64,000 nt of DNA from Pseudomicrostroma phylloplanum (GCA_039545275.1 BCHS01000006.1:806001-870000), one strand, 5' to 3'; shown: positions 11,062 through 22,985, counted from the first letter of the stretch. The notes: generated by a model from the sequence alone, not told the origin. A program made the numbers and translations.

Positions 11062-12525
11062 TCACACCTCCTCCTTATTGCCGCCCTTTGCTTCACTCCT
11101 CCTCTCCTCCATCTCCTTGCCCGCACCCGAGACGCTCAATCCCTCTACTCCCTTGACAAACGTCTCGCTCCCTTGACTAGCAGCTCCACTCCCCTCAGCT
11201 GCCGCTTTCGTCTTCTCTCCTTCGCTCGTCTCAGAAGGCTGTTGAGCAGCAGCGCCCTGTGCGCCCGGTTGGTTCTGCGGCAGATGTCTCGGGTTGACCT
11301 TCTTAACCTTGGTCTTCTTCTTGACTTCCTCCTCCTTGGGGTACGCCAGCGCCTCAATCTTCCTCCACTCCTCATCCTCCTCAAACTTCTTCTGCACCGG
11401 CGCGAGCAACTTGGTCAAAGCATCGGTCACCGCGGCTTTCAGGTCAGCAGGGTGAACTCCTCCTTCTTCTGCGGGGATGAGGAACTGGGCTTCGAGGGAG
11501 GCGTAGTCTGAGAAGTGCTGGTATCCGCCGCCCTTTTTGGGGACCGAGAAGAGGGTTCCAGCGGGGGCTTCGAGGGGGACAAAGGATGCGGCGAGCCCTT
11601 CTGGTGTACCTTCGTGCGGCAGGGCCTGTCCGGTCATTTCGGCTGCTTCTTGCCTCAGCCGGGAAATAGGCAACAGTACGGCCTTTGCAAAGGCCAAGAC
11701 TCCATTCCCGTCTGCTGCTGTGGTCTGTGGGGCGCACACTGCCGTCTTGATCTTGGACTTGATTGTGCTGGGTGCATCTAGGAAGTCGATCTTGGAGTCG
11801 TGGTCCGAGGCGCTCATCTTGCTGCCTTTTAGACCGGGCACCATTGGGTTCATCAAATGGGCCCGCTTCTTGTACCCTAGCTTGGGCAGGAGCGACTCGG
11901 CAAAAGTGAAGATCTTGCGCTGGTCTACTCCACCGAATTGGAAGTCCACGTCTAGGTATTGCTCATCGAGTGCCTGCAGACCGGGGTAGAGCATCGAAGA
12001 CAGGAGCGGGCTGGCGACTTGCTTGACCACTTCTGCTCCTGCCTTTTTACAGTCGTGCTCCGTTGTCAGGGCTGCGGCTCTGTAGACGTCCATTGTGTAG
12101 GCGGCGGTGAGCTGGTATTCGGATCCCACGACGAAGACGAGGCGGTCGGTGGGTACGCCGATGGCGCGGAAGACGGCGAGGAGGACATGGCGGTAGTACT
12201 GCTGTCGGTGCCTGACCAGCTCGATGGGGGCCTTTAGGTTGTCCAAGAAGGCATGGATATCTGCCAGAAGCACCTTGACTTGCACTCCTGCCCGCAGGAA
12301 GTCGGCGATCTTTGTGAGAGGTACAAAGTAGCCGATGTGGGGACGGGAGGTGGGGGCAGTACCCCAGTAGGCCTTTAGCTCTCGAGGGGCTTCTTTTCCA
12401 TCTGGGGATCCGGTGAGAATAGCCTTGAGAGAGTCTACGCCGAGTGCCTCGTCTAGGTCTCGGGTGATGAGTGTGAGTGTCGCCTCTGGGGAGAGGTTGT
12501 CCGCAGCTGAAGCGGCGTCTGTCAT
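11062..12525 (-). CDS. TYS1: Cytoplasmic tyrosyl-tRNA synthetase
   Basis: Single-exon, 487 residues. Attaches tyrosine to tRNA-Tyr in the cytosol. Class I synthetase signatures are present: HIGY at 63-66, the Tyr-pocket stretch with YQLTAAYTMDVYR near 137-149, FQFGGVDQRKIF near 195-206, and KMSAS at 236-240. This order and length match the eukaryotic/archaeal TyrRS type rather than the mitochondrial one. The C-terminal 90 or so residues are Lys/Glu-rich (EEEVKKKTKVKK) and then low-complexity, a fungal-type tail likely to aid tRNA binding. The start at 12525 (MTDAASAAD) was preferred over the upstream open sequence, which is repetitive and rich in Ser, Thr and His. Confidence 0.95.
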   Translation of the reverse strand: MTDAASAADNLSPEATLTLITRDLDEALGVDSLKAILTGSPDGKEAPRELKAYWGTAPTSRPHIGYFVPLTKIADFLRAGVQVKVLLADIHAFLDNLKAPIELVRHRQQYYRHVLLAVFRAIGVPTDRLVFVVGSEYQLTAAYTMDVYRAAALTTEHDCKKAGAEVVKQVASPLLSSMLYPGLQALDEQYLDVDFQFGGVDQRKIFTFAESLLPKLGYKKRAHLMNPMVPGLKGSKMSASDHDSKIDFLDAPSTIKSKIKTAVCAPQTTAADGNGVLAFAKAVLLPISRLRQEAAEMTGQALPHEGTPEGLAASFVPLEAPAGTLFSVPKKGGGYQHFSDYASLEAQFLIPAEEGGVHPADLKAAVTDALTKLLAPVQKKFEEDEEWRKIEALAYPKEEEVKKKTKVKKVNPRHLPQNQPGAQGAAAQQPSETSEGEKTKAAAEGSGAASQGSETFVKGVEGLSVSGAGKEMEERRSEAKGGNKEEV

Positions 12526-12822
12526 GTCTGGACTATAAGTGTTGGTTGGTATGACAGGAAGAAGTGTGACTGCGTGTGAGTGAGTATGAGTGAGTGAGTG
12601 TGCTTCTGGCGGAAAGAAGGTCTTCCCTTTGGCCCTGACGCTGCCTCGCACTGACTCTTACCTGTGCGCGCGCGTGGCGGAGTTGAATTGCAGCTTTTGA
12701 CTCTGAGCCAAGTTCAGTCACTTCTTCCGAAAATCCAGTTGAACAGACGACGAGGGAGAAGCCAAAGGGGAGAACAGCCCACTCACACCCTACCGATCCT
12801 ACCACAAGCATCAATCACCACC

Positions 12823-15258
12823 ATGACAGAAGCTACAGTAATCACTCACCCACTCGTACGAGATGGTTGGTTCGTAGAGGGTGAGTAGACCGCAACACAA
12901 GGGGACGCAAGCCCCGCGGTTCACAAATACTCACACCTTCCACCCCCCCCCGCCCCCCCCTCCACAGCCAACCCTCAGTGGCCTGGTCAGGGAATGTCCC
13001 TGCAGGTGTCACGCATCCTCCACCACGAGCAGTCCAAGTTCCAGGATGTCCTCGTATTCGAGTCCACCACCTACGGCAACGTCCTCGTCCTCGATGGTGT
13101 CATTCAGTGCACTGAGCGAGACGAATTTTCCTACCAGGAGATGATCGCCCACCTGCCACTCGCCTCCCACCCAGACCCAAAGCGGGTGCTGGTCATTGGT
13201 GGAGGTGACGGCGGTGTGCTGCGAGAGGTCGTGAAGCACCCATCCGTCGAGGAGGCCATCCTCTGCGACATCGACGAGGCTGTGCCCCGCGTGTCGAGCA
13301 AGTACCTCCCCAAGATGGCTGCAGGTCTCACCCACCCCAAGGTCAAGGTCATCATCGGCGACGGATTCGCTTTCCTCAAGGAAGAGGCCAACAAGGCCGC
13401 ATTCGACTGCATCATCACCGACTCGTCAGACCCAGTGGGACCCGCAGAGGCCCTCTTCCAGCCCCCCTTCTTCAAGCTGCTCAAGGAGGCCCTCAAGCCC
13501 GGAGGACACATCTCTACCCAGGCCGAGTGCCTCTGGCTTCACCTGCCCCTGATCTCTGAGCTGCGCAAGAGCGTCAATGAGCTCTTCCCCGTTGCCGACT
13601 ACGCCTTCACCACCATCCCCACCTACCCTTGTGGTCAGATTGGCTTCGTCGTCTGCTCCCTCGAGCCTCAGCGCAACGTGCGACAGGCGCTCAGGGAGAT
13701 TCCCGACTGCCGATACTGGTCGCCCAAGGTGCACACCAGCGCCTTCACTCTGCCAGAATTCGCACGAAAGGTCATCGAGGACGGCGCACCCGCGCCTGGC
13801 CCAGTCATCGCAACTGGTGAGGGTGAGGGTACCGCTGCCAAGAGGGATGCCAAGAAGATCCTCCTCCTCGGCAGTGGATACGTTGCTCGACCTTTCGCCG
13901 AGTACGTCACCCGCTACTCGGAGTTCAGCCTGACCGTTGCCTCTTCCAAGATTGAGAACGCCGAGAAGCTCAGCGCCGGTCTGCCCAGGACCACCGCCGC
14001 TTCTGTCGATGTCAACAACACCTCTTCGCTCGAGTCTGCCATTGCCGCCCACGACGTCGTGATCAGTCTCATCCCTTACACCTACCACGCCGATGTGATC
14101 AAGGCCGCCTGCAAGAGCAAGACCAACGTCGTCACCACCTCCTACGTTTCGGACGCCATCCGCGAGCTGGAGCCAGAGATCAAGAAGGCCGGTATCACCG
14201 TCATGAATGAGATTGGTCTGGACCCCGGATTGGACCACTTGTACGCCGTCAAGGCCATCGACGACATCCACAAGCAGGGCGGACAGATCAAGTCCTTCCT
14301 GTCATACTGTGGTGGTCTGCCCGCCCCCGAGGCAGCTACGAACCCGCTGGGCTACAAGTTCTCTTGGTCCTCGCGCGGTGTGCTGCTGGCTCTGAGGAAC
14401 ACTGCCAAGTTCTGGCAGGCACCGCACAAGGAGGCCCAAGTCGTGTCTGGTCTGGACCTCATGGCTTCTGCCCAACCTTTCAAGACGGGCAACCCAGCCT
14501 TCAACTTTGTCGCCTACCCCAACCGAGACTCGACTCCCTTCCGCGAGTGGTACAACATCCCCGAGGCAGAGACGTGCATCCGCGGTACCCTGCGCTACGG
14601 TGGTTTCCCCGAGTTTGTCCTTGCCCTCGTCAAGCTGGGTTTCCTGGACGACTCGGACTCGGCACAGGAGTGGCTCAAGGCCTCTTCGGGCTTCACCTGG
14701 CCTCAAGTGGTAGCCAAGATGCTCGGCGCTTCCTCGTCCGACTCAAGCGCCGTGCTGAGCGCCATCCAGAGCAAGGTCTCCTTCAAGGACGAGCAGCAAA
14801 AGGCTACTCTCCTTCAGGGCTTCCGCTGGCTCGGCTTCTTCGACTCTTCCGCAAAGGTCACCGTCCGTGGTACCCCTTCGCAGAACAAGGCCGGCTTTGG
14901 AAACCCCCTCGACACCCTCTGTGCCACTCTGGAGGAGAAGTGCGCCTATGAGCGTGGAGAGAGGGACATGGTCATGCTCCAGCACCGCTTCGAAGTCGTA
15001 TTCCCCTCCACGCCCAAGGGAGAGACCCAGACCCTCACTTCGACCTTGCTGGACTATGGTCACCCTGCGGGACACTCCTCGATGGCTAGACTGGTGGGAG
15101 TGCCCTGCGGTGTAGCGACTAGGCTCCTCCTGGAGGGACACCCCGGACTCAACGTCCCCGGAGGTGGAATTCTTGCGCCTTACACCGAGGAGGTGTGCAA
15201 GCCGCTCAGGGAGGAGCTGGTAAAGGAGGGAATCGCACTCAAGGAGGAGTGGATCTAG
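12823..15258 (+). CDS. SPE3-LYS9: Fused spermidine synthase - saccharopine dehydrogenase
   Basis: Bifunctional enzyme of 782 residues. The N-terminal half (about 1-290) is spermidine synthase, moving aminopropyl from decarboxylated SAM to putrescine: GGGDGG at 97-102, [16 protein letters not shown] before it, and [15 protein letters not shown] around the catalytic Asp. The C-terminal half (about 310-780) is saccharopine reductase (glutamate-forming) of lysine biosynthesis: Rossmann motif [16 protein letters not shown] near 315, then [15 protein letters not shown] and [10 protein letters not shown]. Exon 1 is only 58 nt (12823-12880); the 87-nt intron (12881-12967) contains a long C tract before its acceptor. 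The fusion is a known basidiomycete trait and the strongest taxonomic clue in the window. Confidence 0.96.
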
Positions 15259-15456
15259 ACGAGCGGAGCGAGACGGCTCGAGAGAGAGTAGAGTTGTGTA
15301 CGCTGCGCATTGCTAGCAAAAATCGGATGCAATTAGATTTGTCTTCTTCGTACCCAGTGACATTGACATCGAAAGTGACATTGACGTTGACAGTGAGATT
15401 GTGAGAACAAGCCTTGGAGTTCAGGAGCGGTGAGCGGTGAGGAGGGAGGGCTACGG

Positions 15457-17183
15457 CTAAGCCGGCGGGAGGAAAGCGGCATACAGGACTATACTGACCA
15501 CCTGCCACGTGCCGAGCCAGAGGACCAACCATCTTCCCTTTGCGCTCAAACCCAAATGACCTTCTTGCCCCATCCCCTCTGACTGAACAGCACCAGCACT
15601 GCCACTCTGCCCCTCATCCTCACCGCCCGGCTTCGACGATGGCGACCCTACCGGTAGCAGCACCTCCCCCGCCCCGACCCAAATCGCGACCCAAGCAGGC
15701 GAGGCGAATCGCAGTGCGATCTGCACATGCGAGGTGAAGAGGAGGAGGAAGAGATAGAGGGTGGAGAGGTGCATATGTGGGAGAAGACGAGGGTGGGAGG
15801 GGTAGTGCAGGAGTCCGTGGGGCGGGTGGTGCTGGGGAGCGCCGCTGTCGTCACCACCACCAGCAACGCTGGCGCGGCCAGTCCACCCTAGGAGCGTCTG
15901 CTTGAGCAGGGCGTGGGGCGCGCTACTGTAGTACTTCACTGACGTGTACGCCGCGAGGAGCAGGACGGGTGCTGCGAGTGCGAAATTGGGCACTTGGGCG
16001 AGGGTCCAGTAGTTGAGGAAGCCGACGTTCCTGTCATCATGAAAGGCAGCGTGTAGGGAAGGGAAGGGAAGTAAGGTCAGTCGTGTGCTTTCGATGCAGA
16101 TCCTACCTGCAATGGTGGGGGGTGGCTACCTCGAGTCGCGTTAGTACTCACCAGTATTCGGCCTGCACAAAGCTGTACACTAGCGATAGTCGAGCCTCGC
16201 ACCACGGTCTTGCACTCCCTCCAACAGCATGAGTGAGACAGAAGCGCTGCCACGCCCACATCTGGCTTAGGACAAAGGGGAGGATCGATATGCCCACCGC
16301 TGCTGGGAGCACTAGTGCCTTGGTAAAGAGTGCCTGTGAAGAAGAGGCTGCTGTACTTTTATGAGATGCGTCTGTCCAGAGGACGTAGTAGACAAGGTAG
16401 CCCACGAGAAGCAGACCATTGGCGCGAAAGCTCGTTGCGACTGCGAAGCAGCCCGCAGCCAGAAGTAGCCGGATTGGGTCTGTGCTAGCATTGGAGGCCG
16501 CAGTCGGTCGCTTCGTTGTCACCTCGATGGCAGGAGAGAGGAGAGCGAGTCCCAGGAGAGAGAAGAAGGCGAAGAAGGGTTCGGGTGTTGGAGTGACTAG
16601 TGTGGAGGGCGATGGTGAGAAGATGGAGATGACAGCAGCGAGATAGGCGTGCCTTGCATTTGAGACAGTGGAGAGGAGAATGCTACGATGTGGCAAGGGT
16701 GAAGGGTGAATTAGTGGTCTGACTCGTCTGTACACTCACGATCACGCTAACTCACTGATAGAGAAGAACGGGCGCAAGCGCGCTCGTAAGCACAGCCAGT
16801 GCGCTCGTGATGGAGACCGCCGAAGAGACGTTCCGGGCTACTCCTCCACCCAGCCAGCCAGTACCTCTCAGCAGCCACACGAGACCAGGTTGAAATGCTA
16901 GACTTTGCTCCGAAAGGTACCCGCCGCTTCCACTTGAGGACGTTGCTGGCAGCGCATCCGGACTAGCCAGACCGAGAAAATGCAGGGAATCCCATCTAAT
17001 CAGGTTCGATATAGGCCGTAGTATCGTGGGTATAGAGTTCGTGGTCGATAGTTGCAGTGGCGCAGACGTATCGAAGGGTGGGATAAGGCATGGTAAAAGA
17101 AGTAGTGAGAGGAGCACAAGGAGACGGTGGATGATGCTCAGTAAGAATAGTGTCTGATACGGACTCCTTGTCAGTCTCGCCAC
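15457..17183 (-). CDS. GPI18: GPI mannosyltransferase 2 (PIG-V/Gpi18)
   Basis: ER multi-span enzyme adding the second mannose to the GPI anchor. Open exons 17183-16756, 16682-16152 and 16030-15457, joined through GTGAGT introns of 73 and 121 nt, give about 510 residues. Family features: IRWDSLHFLGLA early (the luminal catalytic Asp region), a gapped GYLSEQSLAFQPGLVWLL, PTPEPFFAFFSLLGL, FRANGLLLVGY, and many hydrophobic spans. The 5' end is unresolved: the open segment begins with GTG at 17183, not ATG. The nearest usable ATG (17221-17219) would need a 23-nt intron (17188-17210, GTTAGC...CCCAG) and would overlap the end of TSC10. An unseen 5' exon further upstream is also possible. Confidence 0.85.
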
Positions 17184-17205
17184 GAGGCTGGGTCTGGACG
17201 CGGTG

Positions 17206-18482
17206 CTAACCTCGCGAGCATGTTCCGAGCGATGACTCCTTACGGTGCGATCTGCGACAAATATCCGCCAGATCGGTAGGCCAATCTGAGAGGAGGTAGA
17301 GCAGGAGAATGTTCAGAAGCAGCCCTACGAGGAACATACGGTGTATCGCACTCACGAGGGCAATGAAAGCGATGAGGCGGTCGTAGAGCCACATGTTGCT
17401 TGGCACACTGCCACCTGCAGCAGACCCGCGGAAGAGCTCGCTCTGGAAGTCCGTTGTAATGAAGAAATTGTTGCTGGATACGCCTGCCCAAGGAGATTTA
17501 TGGTGAAGGGTGTGAATGGAAGACAATCACGTCATCTTGCCATTAGTATCCTTCCTCACCTTTGAGAAGCCCTATAGCGCACTGTCTGGGTGTTGAGCCC
17601 TCTTCTGGACCTCCCTCGAGCACTTTTGTCAACTTCGGTTTCGTCAGATTTTCCGCCTCGTAGCCAGGGGACAGGATAGTGCCCGGAAAGTAGCAATGCA
17701 CGGAGATGTCATATAGTATGAGCTCACTACGCAGTGTCTCTGCAAGACCTGTTCAGTCGTAAGGATGAGTAACGGTGATGAATGAGCAGGTAGTGTCTTG
17801 TTCCGTGGATCGCCCCTTTTGCGCGCTGCTCACCTCGAATTGCAAACTTCATTGGCGAGTACTCGGCATACCCGATCAATCCCATCAGACCAAGGGTGGA
17901 GCTCACCAACACGATCTTCCCATTCTTTCCAGCCTTTGCCATTGTTGAAGCGGCAGCCTGTGAAGTATAATGCACGGCACACATCAGCACAAGATGACTA
18001 CGAGACTTATGTCCTTTGGCGCTACTCACATGTGCGGTACTGAGCGCAGTCATGTAAATGGTATTGATCCCCTCCTTGAAGTCTGCCTCCTCCTGTTCGA
18101 GGAAAAAGCCCAGCTTAGCAGCTCCCGCACAGCAGAATACGGCATCCGGTACCCGCCCAACAGATCTGGAGCCCGTTTTGCTAGAAGATGACTCGCCTTC
18201 CTCCGCTGGAGAAGAAGCCCAGGCAAGCGTCTCGTGTGCAGCAGCGAAAGAAGACATATCGGCAGCATAGTACGAGACCTGCTGAGACTTATCAGTGCGA
18301 GCAGCAGAGACTTCTTCGATGGCTGCCTGGAGCTTGGCGGTACTCCTCGAGACGATGGTAACGCTTGCTCCCCTCTGCACAAGGAGCTTGGCTAGATCGA
18401 GCCCGAGACCTTGGGAGCCGCCTGTGACAAGGCAGTGCTTGTCTTTTGGATCCCACGCCGATGTGAGAAAGGGTACATGCAT
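17206..18482 (-). CDS. TSC10: 3-ketodihydrosphingosine reductase
   Basis: NADPH-dependent short-chain dehydrogenase that reduces 3-ketosphinganine in sphingolipid synthesis, at the ER. Four exons (18482-18030, 17957-17834, 17748-17560, 17483-17206) give 347 residues. Features in order: HCLVTGGSQGLGLDLAKLL (cofactor-binding glycines), PDAVFCCAG, KIVLVSSTLG, then YAEYSPMKFAIRG (catalytic Tyr and Lys), LAETLRSEL, and a C-terminal hydrophobic pair of segments (LIAFIALVSAIHRMFLVGLL) acting as ER anchor. The first intron (17958-18029, 72 nt) is a multiple of three and stop-free, so retention would insert 24 residues. ATG at 18482 was chosen; an in-frame ATG at 18626 would add 48 Pro/Thr-rich residues. 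The stop is only 22 bp before the open segment of GPI18. Confidence 0.9.
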
Positions 18483-18766
18483 CTCGAAGGAGATGCCTCG
18501 TGGTGAGGTCTTGGGTGTGGGCGAGGTGAGAAGGGGGAGTGGAGGTGGGATGGGAATGAATGGTTTCTCCCTCCAAGTGTCTGTCTGTGCGGTGGATCGT
18601 GTTGGTCCCTGGTTTGAACTCCGCACAGGCGAGTCTTCGGAAAGAGGGAGTGAGATGCAGCAGACCGCGTAGAGGTGCGTTGCGTATTTCCACCATTCCC
18701 TTCCCAGCTACCATCTCATTGCATGGGGAGTGACCCTGCTTCGATGAGCTAGTAGTCTCAGCAAGC

Positions 18767-20446
18767 ATGCCGTCCTCCTCCTCTACTGCGCTTCCTGCAC
18801 CGCTGCGGAATTGGCTCAAGTCGCAGTACCCTACCCTCGCACTCAAGGAGACCTGGCTGCAGCAGACCATCTCCTCCTACCGCGGGCCACGCTCAGCAGC
18901 TGATGGCAAGCTCATCGAGTACGTCCATGAGGCGTTGTTGAACGCAGACCTGAAAGATGTGGCGGAAAGATCTGCGCTGGGGGGCTCGACTGAGCTCAAG
19001 GCGGGAAAGGAGGGCGTGCTGGGAGCAGGGGCGAGAGGAGCTGTACTGTTGCAGGTCGTGGGCAAGCTAGGTAGGTCGGCTCGTGGCGGGCAGCGGCGTG
19101 AGGGACCGAGTACATGCTGACCGAGCCTGTGTCTCGTCTCTCCTTTCTTCACTCCAGACATCGGCGTGTCTGCACAAACACAGCTCGACGTCCTCGAAGC
19201 CCGGCGTACCGCCCGCTCCACCCTCACCGGCTCCTCCCTCCTCCTCGAAGAGTCCGCCCACGCGAGCGGCTCTGGCAGCTCGACTCACCGCTCAGCGCAA
19301 GCACGTCAAGACGCAGAGCAGCCCGACGCTGAGCACGGAGACCACATGACCGAGTTCAATGCAGCAGAAGAGGCCGCTACGCTCCCAGCCACCGTCTTCC
19401 CGCGCTCGATGCTTCAGCTGCAGCTTAGCGATGGCTTCACTACCGTCGTGGGGTTTGAGCATCGGAGAGTGCCTGCCCTTTCCATGGCCGACACACCACT
19501 GGGTGCCAAGTTGCTGCTGAGGGACGTGAGATTCAAGAAGGGCAAGCTCTTCCTCGACCCGAGGAGCGTCATCGTCAAGGGCGGCCAAGTGGCGACGTTG
19601 GAGCTGGACGCAGAGGAGAAGCTCGTTGATCACTTGCGCGAGAAGTTGGGCAAGCCGCCGCTGGAGAGGAGGAACGGTAGGGGGACTGGGATTGGGAGGA
19701 CACAGAGCGCTACAAATGGATCTACGTCGAGGCCGACGGACAGTACTGCTGCACCTCGAGCGGCTACGTCGACATCAGCGGGCCCCTCCACCAGTCGACA
19801 TCCACCCCCACCAGAGCAAGAACAGAGTCCCCCGAGCTCGTTCGACGAGGCGCAATTCGAGGATGACGAAGCGATGTGGGCCGAGCTGCAAGAGGAGGAA
19901 GCGCTGCGTAGGGCAAGGGCAGTCGTGCCGCCTCCTCCGGCAGTAGCTCCACAAGCGCCAGTAGCAGTGCCTGCTCGCTCCGCTGCTGCAAGACCTACTT
20001 CGGCTGGTAGAGGCGGTGCTACCAGACGTGCTGAGCAAATCCAAGACGAAGACGAAGAAGCCGTCCCTACCGCTTCGCCCTCGTCCTCTCCTCCACCTCG
20101 CCCGTCCACCCGCAAGAAATTCAAACCTCTACAGCCTGCAGTGAGCGCCTCCCCACCGCCGAGGGCAGCTAAGCGCTCACGCCCCGAGCCAGGACGTAAC
20201 ATGGTGGAAGACGAAGGAGAAGGAGAGGGCAAGGACACTTGGCCTGCTGCAGGCGATGCTGGCGCAGATGGCTACGAAGATGCGATCGGCGCGTCCTTCT
20301 TCGCCGCGGGCATGTCCGATGATGACGAGGTCCAAGACGGAGGCGTCGAGCGAAGGGTAAAGGGAGAGGCAGAGGCAGAGGAGGATTTCATGATCCTCGA
20401 GAGGAACGATCGAGGAAACCCGATTGTCCTGAGCGACTCGGAGTAG
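18767..20446 (+). CDS. RMI1: RecQ-mediated genome instability protein 1
   Basis: Scaffold of the RecQ helicase-Top3 'dissolvasome' that resolves recombination intermediates. Exons 18767-19070 and 19158-20446 give 530 residues. The N-terminal helical part is followed by the OB-fold core near residues 180-265: SMLQLQLSDGFTTVVGFE, PLGAKLLLRDVRF, KGKLFLDPRSVIVKGG. These match the RMI1 DUF/OB family pattern. The rest (about 265-530) is Pro/Ser/acidic and disordered. It ends in NPIVLSDSE, a hydrophobic patch followed by acidic serines that looks like a SUMO-interaction motif at the very C-terminus. The gene is divergent from TSC10, 284 bp away. Confidence 0.85.
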
Positions 20447-21730
20447 CCGTACCGCACGCTGAAGGGCGGCTCACGACTTCTTAGAGCGCACTGTTGTAGT
20501 TGTATCTGTACTAGCACAATGTATTGACTTCTCATTCTCATCCTCATATACCCGTCGAATCCTCCCTACCAAGGCTTCCCTTTCAACACATGCCCTTCTC
20601 TCTCTCTCTCTTTCTCCCTCCCTCTTCTTCTTCCCCCCTCTCACGAACTCCGCAGATATCTAAATGTCCATCTCAAAACGAACCCCGCCCATCCTCGTCC
20701 CTCTAAAGGTACTAAGACCGGGTTGATACAGAGATCGTGTGTCTTTTTAAGTCTTTCTTCCCCCGCCCTACTTGTCGTCCCTCCCTCCTCCTTCTCCTCT
20801 CACTGCAAGAGTGAAGAGGAAGGAAGGTGGAGAAGAGGGTGCGAGCAGAGAAACAGCCTCGCGCCCTTCATTGCAGGGAAGGGCGATACTACTGGCTCGT
20901 CTTTAGCGGGGGTTGTATGGTGGATGTGGGCGAGATGGGGATGGGAGGAGAAGGGGGGAAGGAGGAGGAGGGGAGGAGAGACGGGCCTCGAGGGAGCGTC
21001 ACAGTCGAGGACCGTACGAGGGGGATGGGAGGAACACACGACTCCAAGCAAAACGCAGAACTGACTCCGGCCAAGTCTCTACCCTTTCGCGAGCGGCAGG
21101 CACTCTTGACGTAGCCGGTCTCATCAGCGAGATCCAAGAGAGGACGAGGACGAGGACGAGGTGGACCCTAGTGCGGTTACGAGTAGACTACGAGTGCCAC
21201 TTCCAATCAGACCATTCCGATGTGTGTAGAGTCTGTCTGACAAGCCGAGAAATGCAATGCAATAGAGGATGCAACGGAGGGAATGTAGTGCAGGATGTAA
21301 TGAAGATGGACTGAACGGAAGGGGAAGAGCCAGAATGTGGACCTGCTTCCTCCTTCCTCCTTCCTCCTTCCTCCTCCCTCCTCCCTCCGAGGGAAAAAGG
21401 GGCAGAAAAACACGGAAGTGGCCCTTCGACTGGGACTGGCACGACGCGCGCCTTTCGCTCCATGGAGAGGGAAGCAATGCAAAGGTGGAAAGTAATGACC
21501 ATTTCAACCGTCGCAAATTGGAGCGAGAGGGAGAGGGAGGACGTAGCAGTGGGCCTAGCATATCTGACCCGTCCAATGGTGGATCATCGCCATGCTGCAC
21601 TGCACTTGCAGGAATCTGAAGTTCCCTTCCCTCGCCCCGGCTGCCTCTCCCCTGGCACAAGCACAGTCTAGAAAGCCCTTTCTCCTCCCCCTCTGCCCGC
21701 CGTCGGCATCGTGCCCAGATCGCCTCCCTC
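20447..21730. other. Low-complexity convergent intergenic region
   Basis: 1.28 kb between the stops of RMI1 and the BAR-domain gene. It is dominated by purine/pyrimidine-biased tracts: TC repeats at about 20596-20640, GGA/GAG-rich sequence at about 20930-20990, and a run of TTCC/TCC repeats at about 21346-21388. Open frames here are by-products of these tracts. No gene or RNA recognised. Confidence 0.55.
21346..21388. repeat. TTCCTCC pyrimidine tract
   Basis: Tandem copies of a TTCCTCC-type unit, pure pyrimidine on the plus strand for nearly the whole stretch, inside the convergent intergenic region. Confidence 0.8.
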
Positions 21731-22961
21731 TCACTGTCTGCTAGCCCTATACTCATTCTCACTGCTAATAGCCACCTGTGAAATCTCCCCCGCCAACTGG
21801 TCCAACACCTCCACTGCGCTCCTATGGAACTCCGCCTGCGCCTTTACGAGTGCCGCAAGGGCTTTAACTCCCTCTGGATTCTCCGTGACGGCCTTCATGG
21901 CAGCAATGGCCTCTTCGGTAGCAGCCACGAGTTGGTCCTCGGCCTTTTCTACCTCGAGACGTTGAGCGTCCAGCTTTTGAGGGTTGCCGGATGCCTCGGT
22001 TGCTTTCAAGGTTGCTTTCCAGGAGTCGAGGTGTAGGCGGGAGGAGTTGACCGAGCTTCGTGCCCTGCGAGGTGGAGGGGNGAAGGGAGAGGGGNTAGGN
22101 GGGGGNGGGNATTGGTCGTCAGTCTTCGCATGGCACGGCGAAGAAGCGCTCCTGTGCTGCTTCGCTCACTTCATGGCTACGTTGATCTGAGTACCAAAGC
22201 TCTGCCAAGGCTTGAGGAAACCCTCCTTGATCTCCTCATCCTGGCTCAGTCTAGCATTTCCCAATCGATCCTGTCCCAGTGCAAACTTCTGCAGTGCCTC
22301 TCCAAGCTTAGAAGGACTAGCCGTCTCCCCAGGAGTATTGGCAGCATTGGGCAACCCAGCGATGTTGGTTGCAGAGGCTCCGAGCTGGATGGCTCCCGAG
22401 GCAGAGGCGCGCGAGAGGGCGTGGGCGAGGGTGCGGTGCACCTGGTCCGGAGCAGAGGTGGGCTGGATTGGGGGGAGGTTGGTGCCCTTTGCTGCCGAGG
22501 CGGCCCAAGAGGTGACCGAGTGGGACACTTGGGTGGAGAGGAGGTTGACCGACTCCTGCACTTGCGTCTGGCGGGAGGGTGAGGAGTGGAGGAAAGTGGT
22601 CATCATTGGGGAGGATAGAGGATCGTGGAGGTCAGCAGACGCAGTCTTCCTTGCCCTCCTTGCCCTCATTGCTCCCACGTCCACTCACGGGATAATCGTA
22701 CGCCTCGCTCTCATAAGCCTTTGCGACCTTCAAGAGTCCCGTGTGGGCATTTTTCAATCCATCCACCCTAGCCTCCAGGTCGCGGTACTCCTGTGGCAGC
22801 TCAGTAATGTCCTGCTCATCGACATTGCCAAACCTCTCTCGGGCTTGCTGTCCCAGGTTTCCCACCTGCTGTCCGATGGAGCCGAAGCCCTTTGTGAGAC
22901 GCTGGCCGAGAGGACCGACGTTTTGGTTTACGTTTTGTGTGAACTTGGACCACTGCTCCAT
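21731..22961 (-). CDS. GVP36: BAR-domain protein of the Gvp36 type
   Basis: Predicted membrane-curvature protein; the yeast relative Gvp36 acts at Golgi vesicles and in endocytosis. Exons 22961-22689, 22567-22170 and 22064-21731 give 334 residues. The N-terminus has the typical amphipathic repeats (KFTQNVNQNVGPLGQRLTKG, then SIGQQVGNLGQQ) and ITELPQEYRDLEARVD. Long helices follow: LGQDRLGNARLSQDE, KARSSVNSSRLHLDSWKAT, and an Ala/Glu-rich final helix (AEFHRSAVEVLDQL). The second intron (22065-22169) contains six isolated N bases at 22081-22110, so its length is approximate, but the exon joins restore the frame. Confidence 0.85.
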
Positions 22962-22985
22962 TGTTGTGAGGTGTGTGTGAAGTGA

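Noticed and set aside
13426..14271. 281-codon minus-strand frame
   Set aside because: Antisense of the strongly conserved SPE3-LYS9 gene; codon bias of the sense strand explains it.
21124..21762. 212-codon minus-strand frame next to GVP36
   Set aside because: Produced by the pyrimidine tract; product is low-complexity and not family-like.
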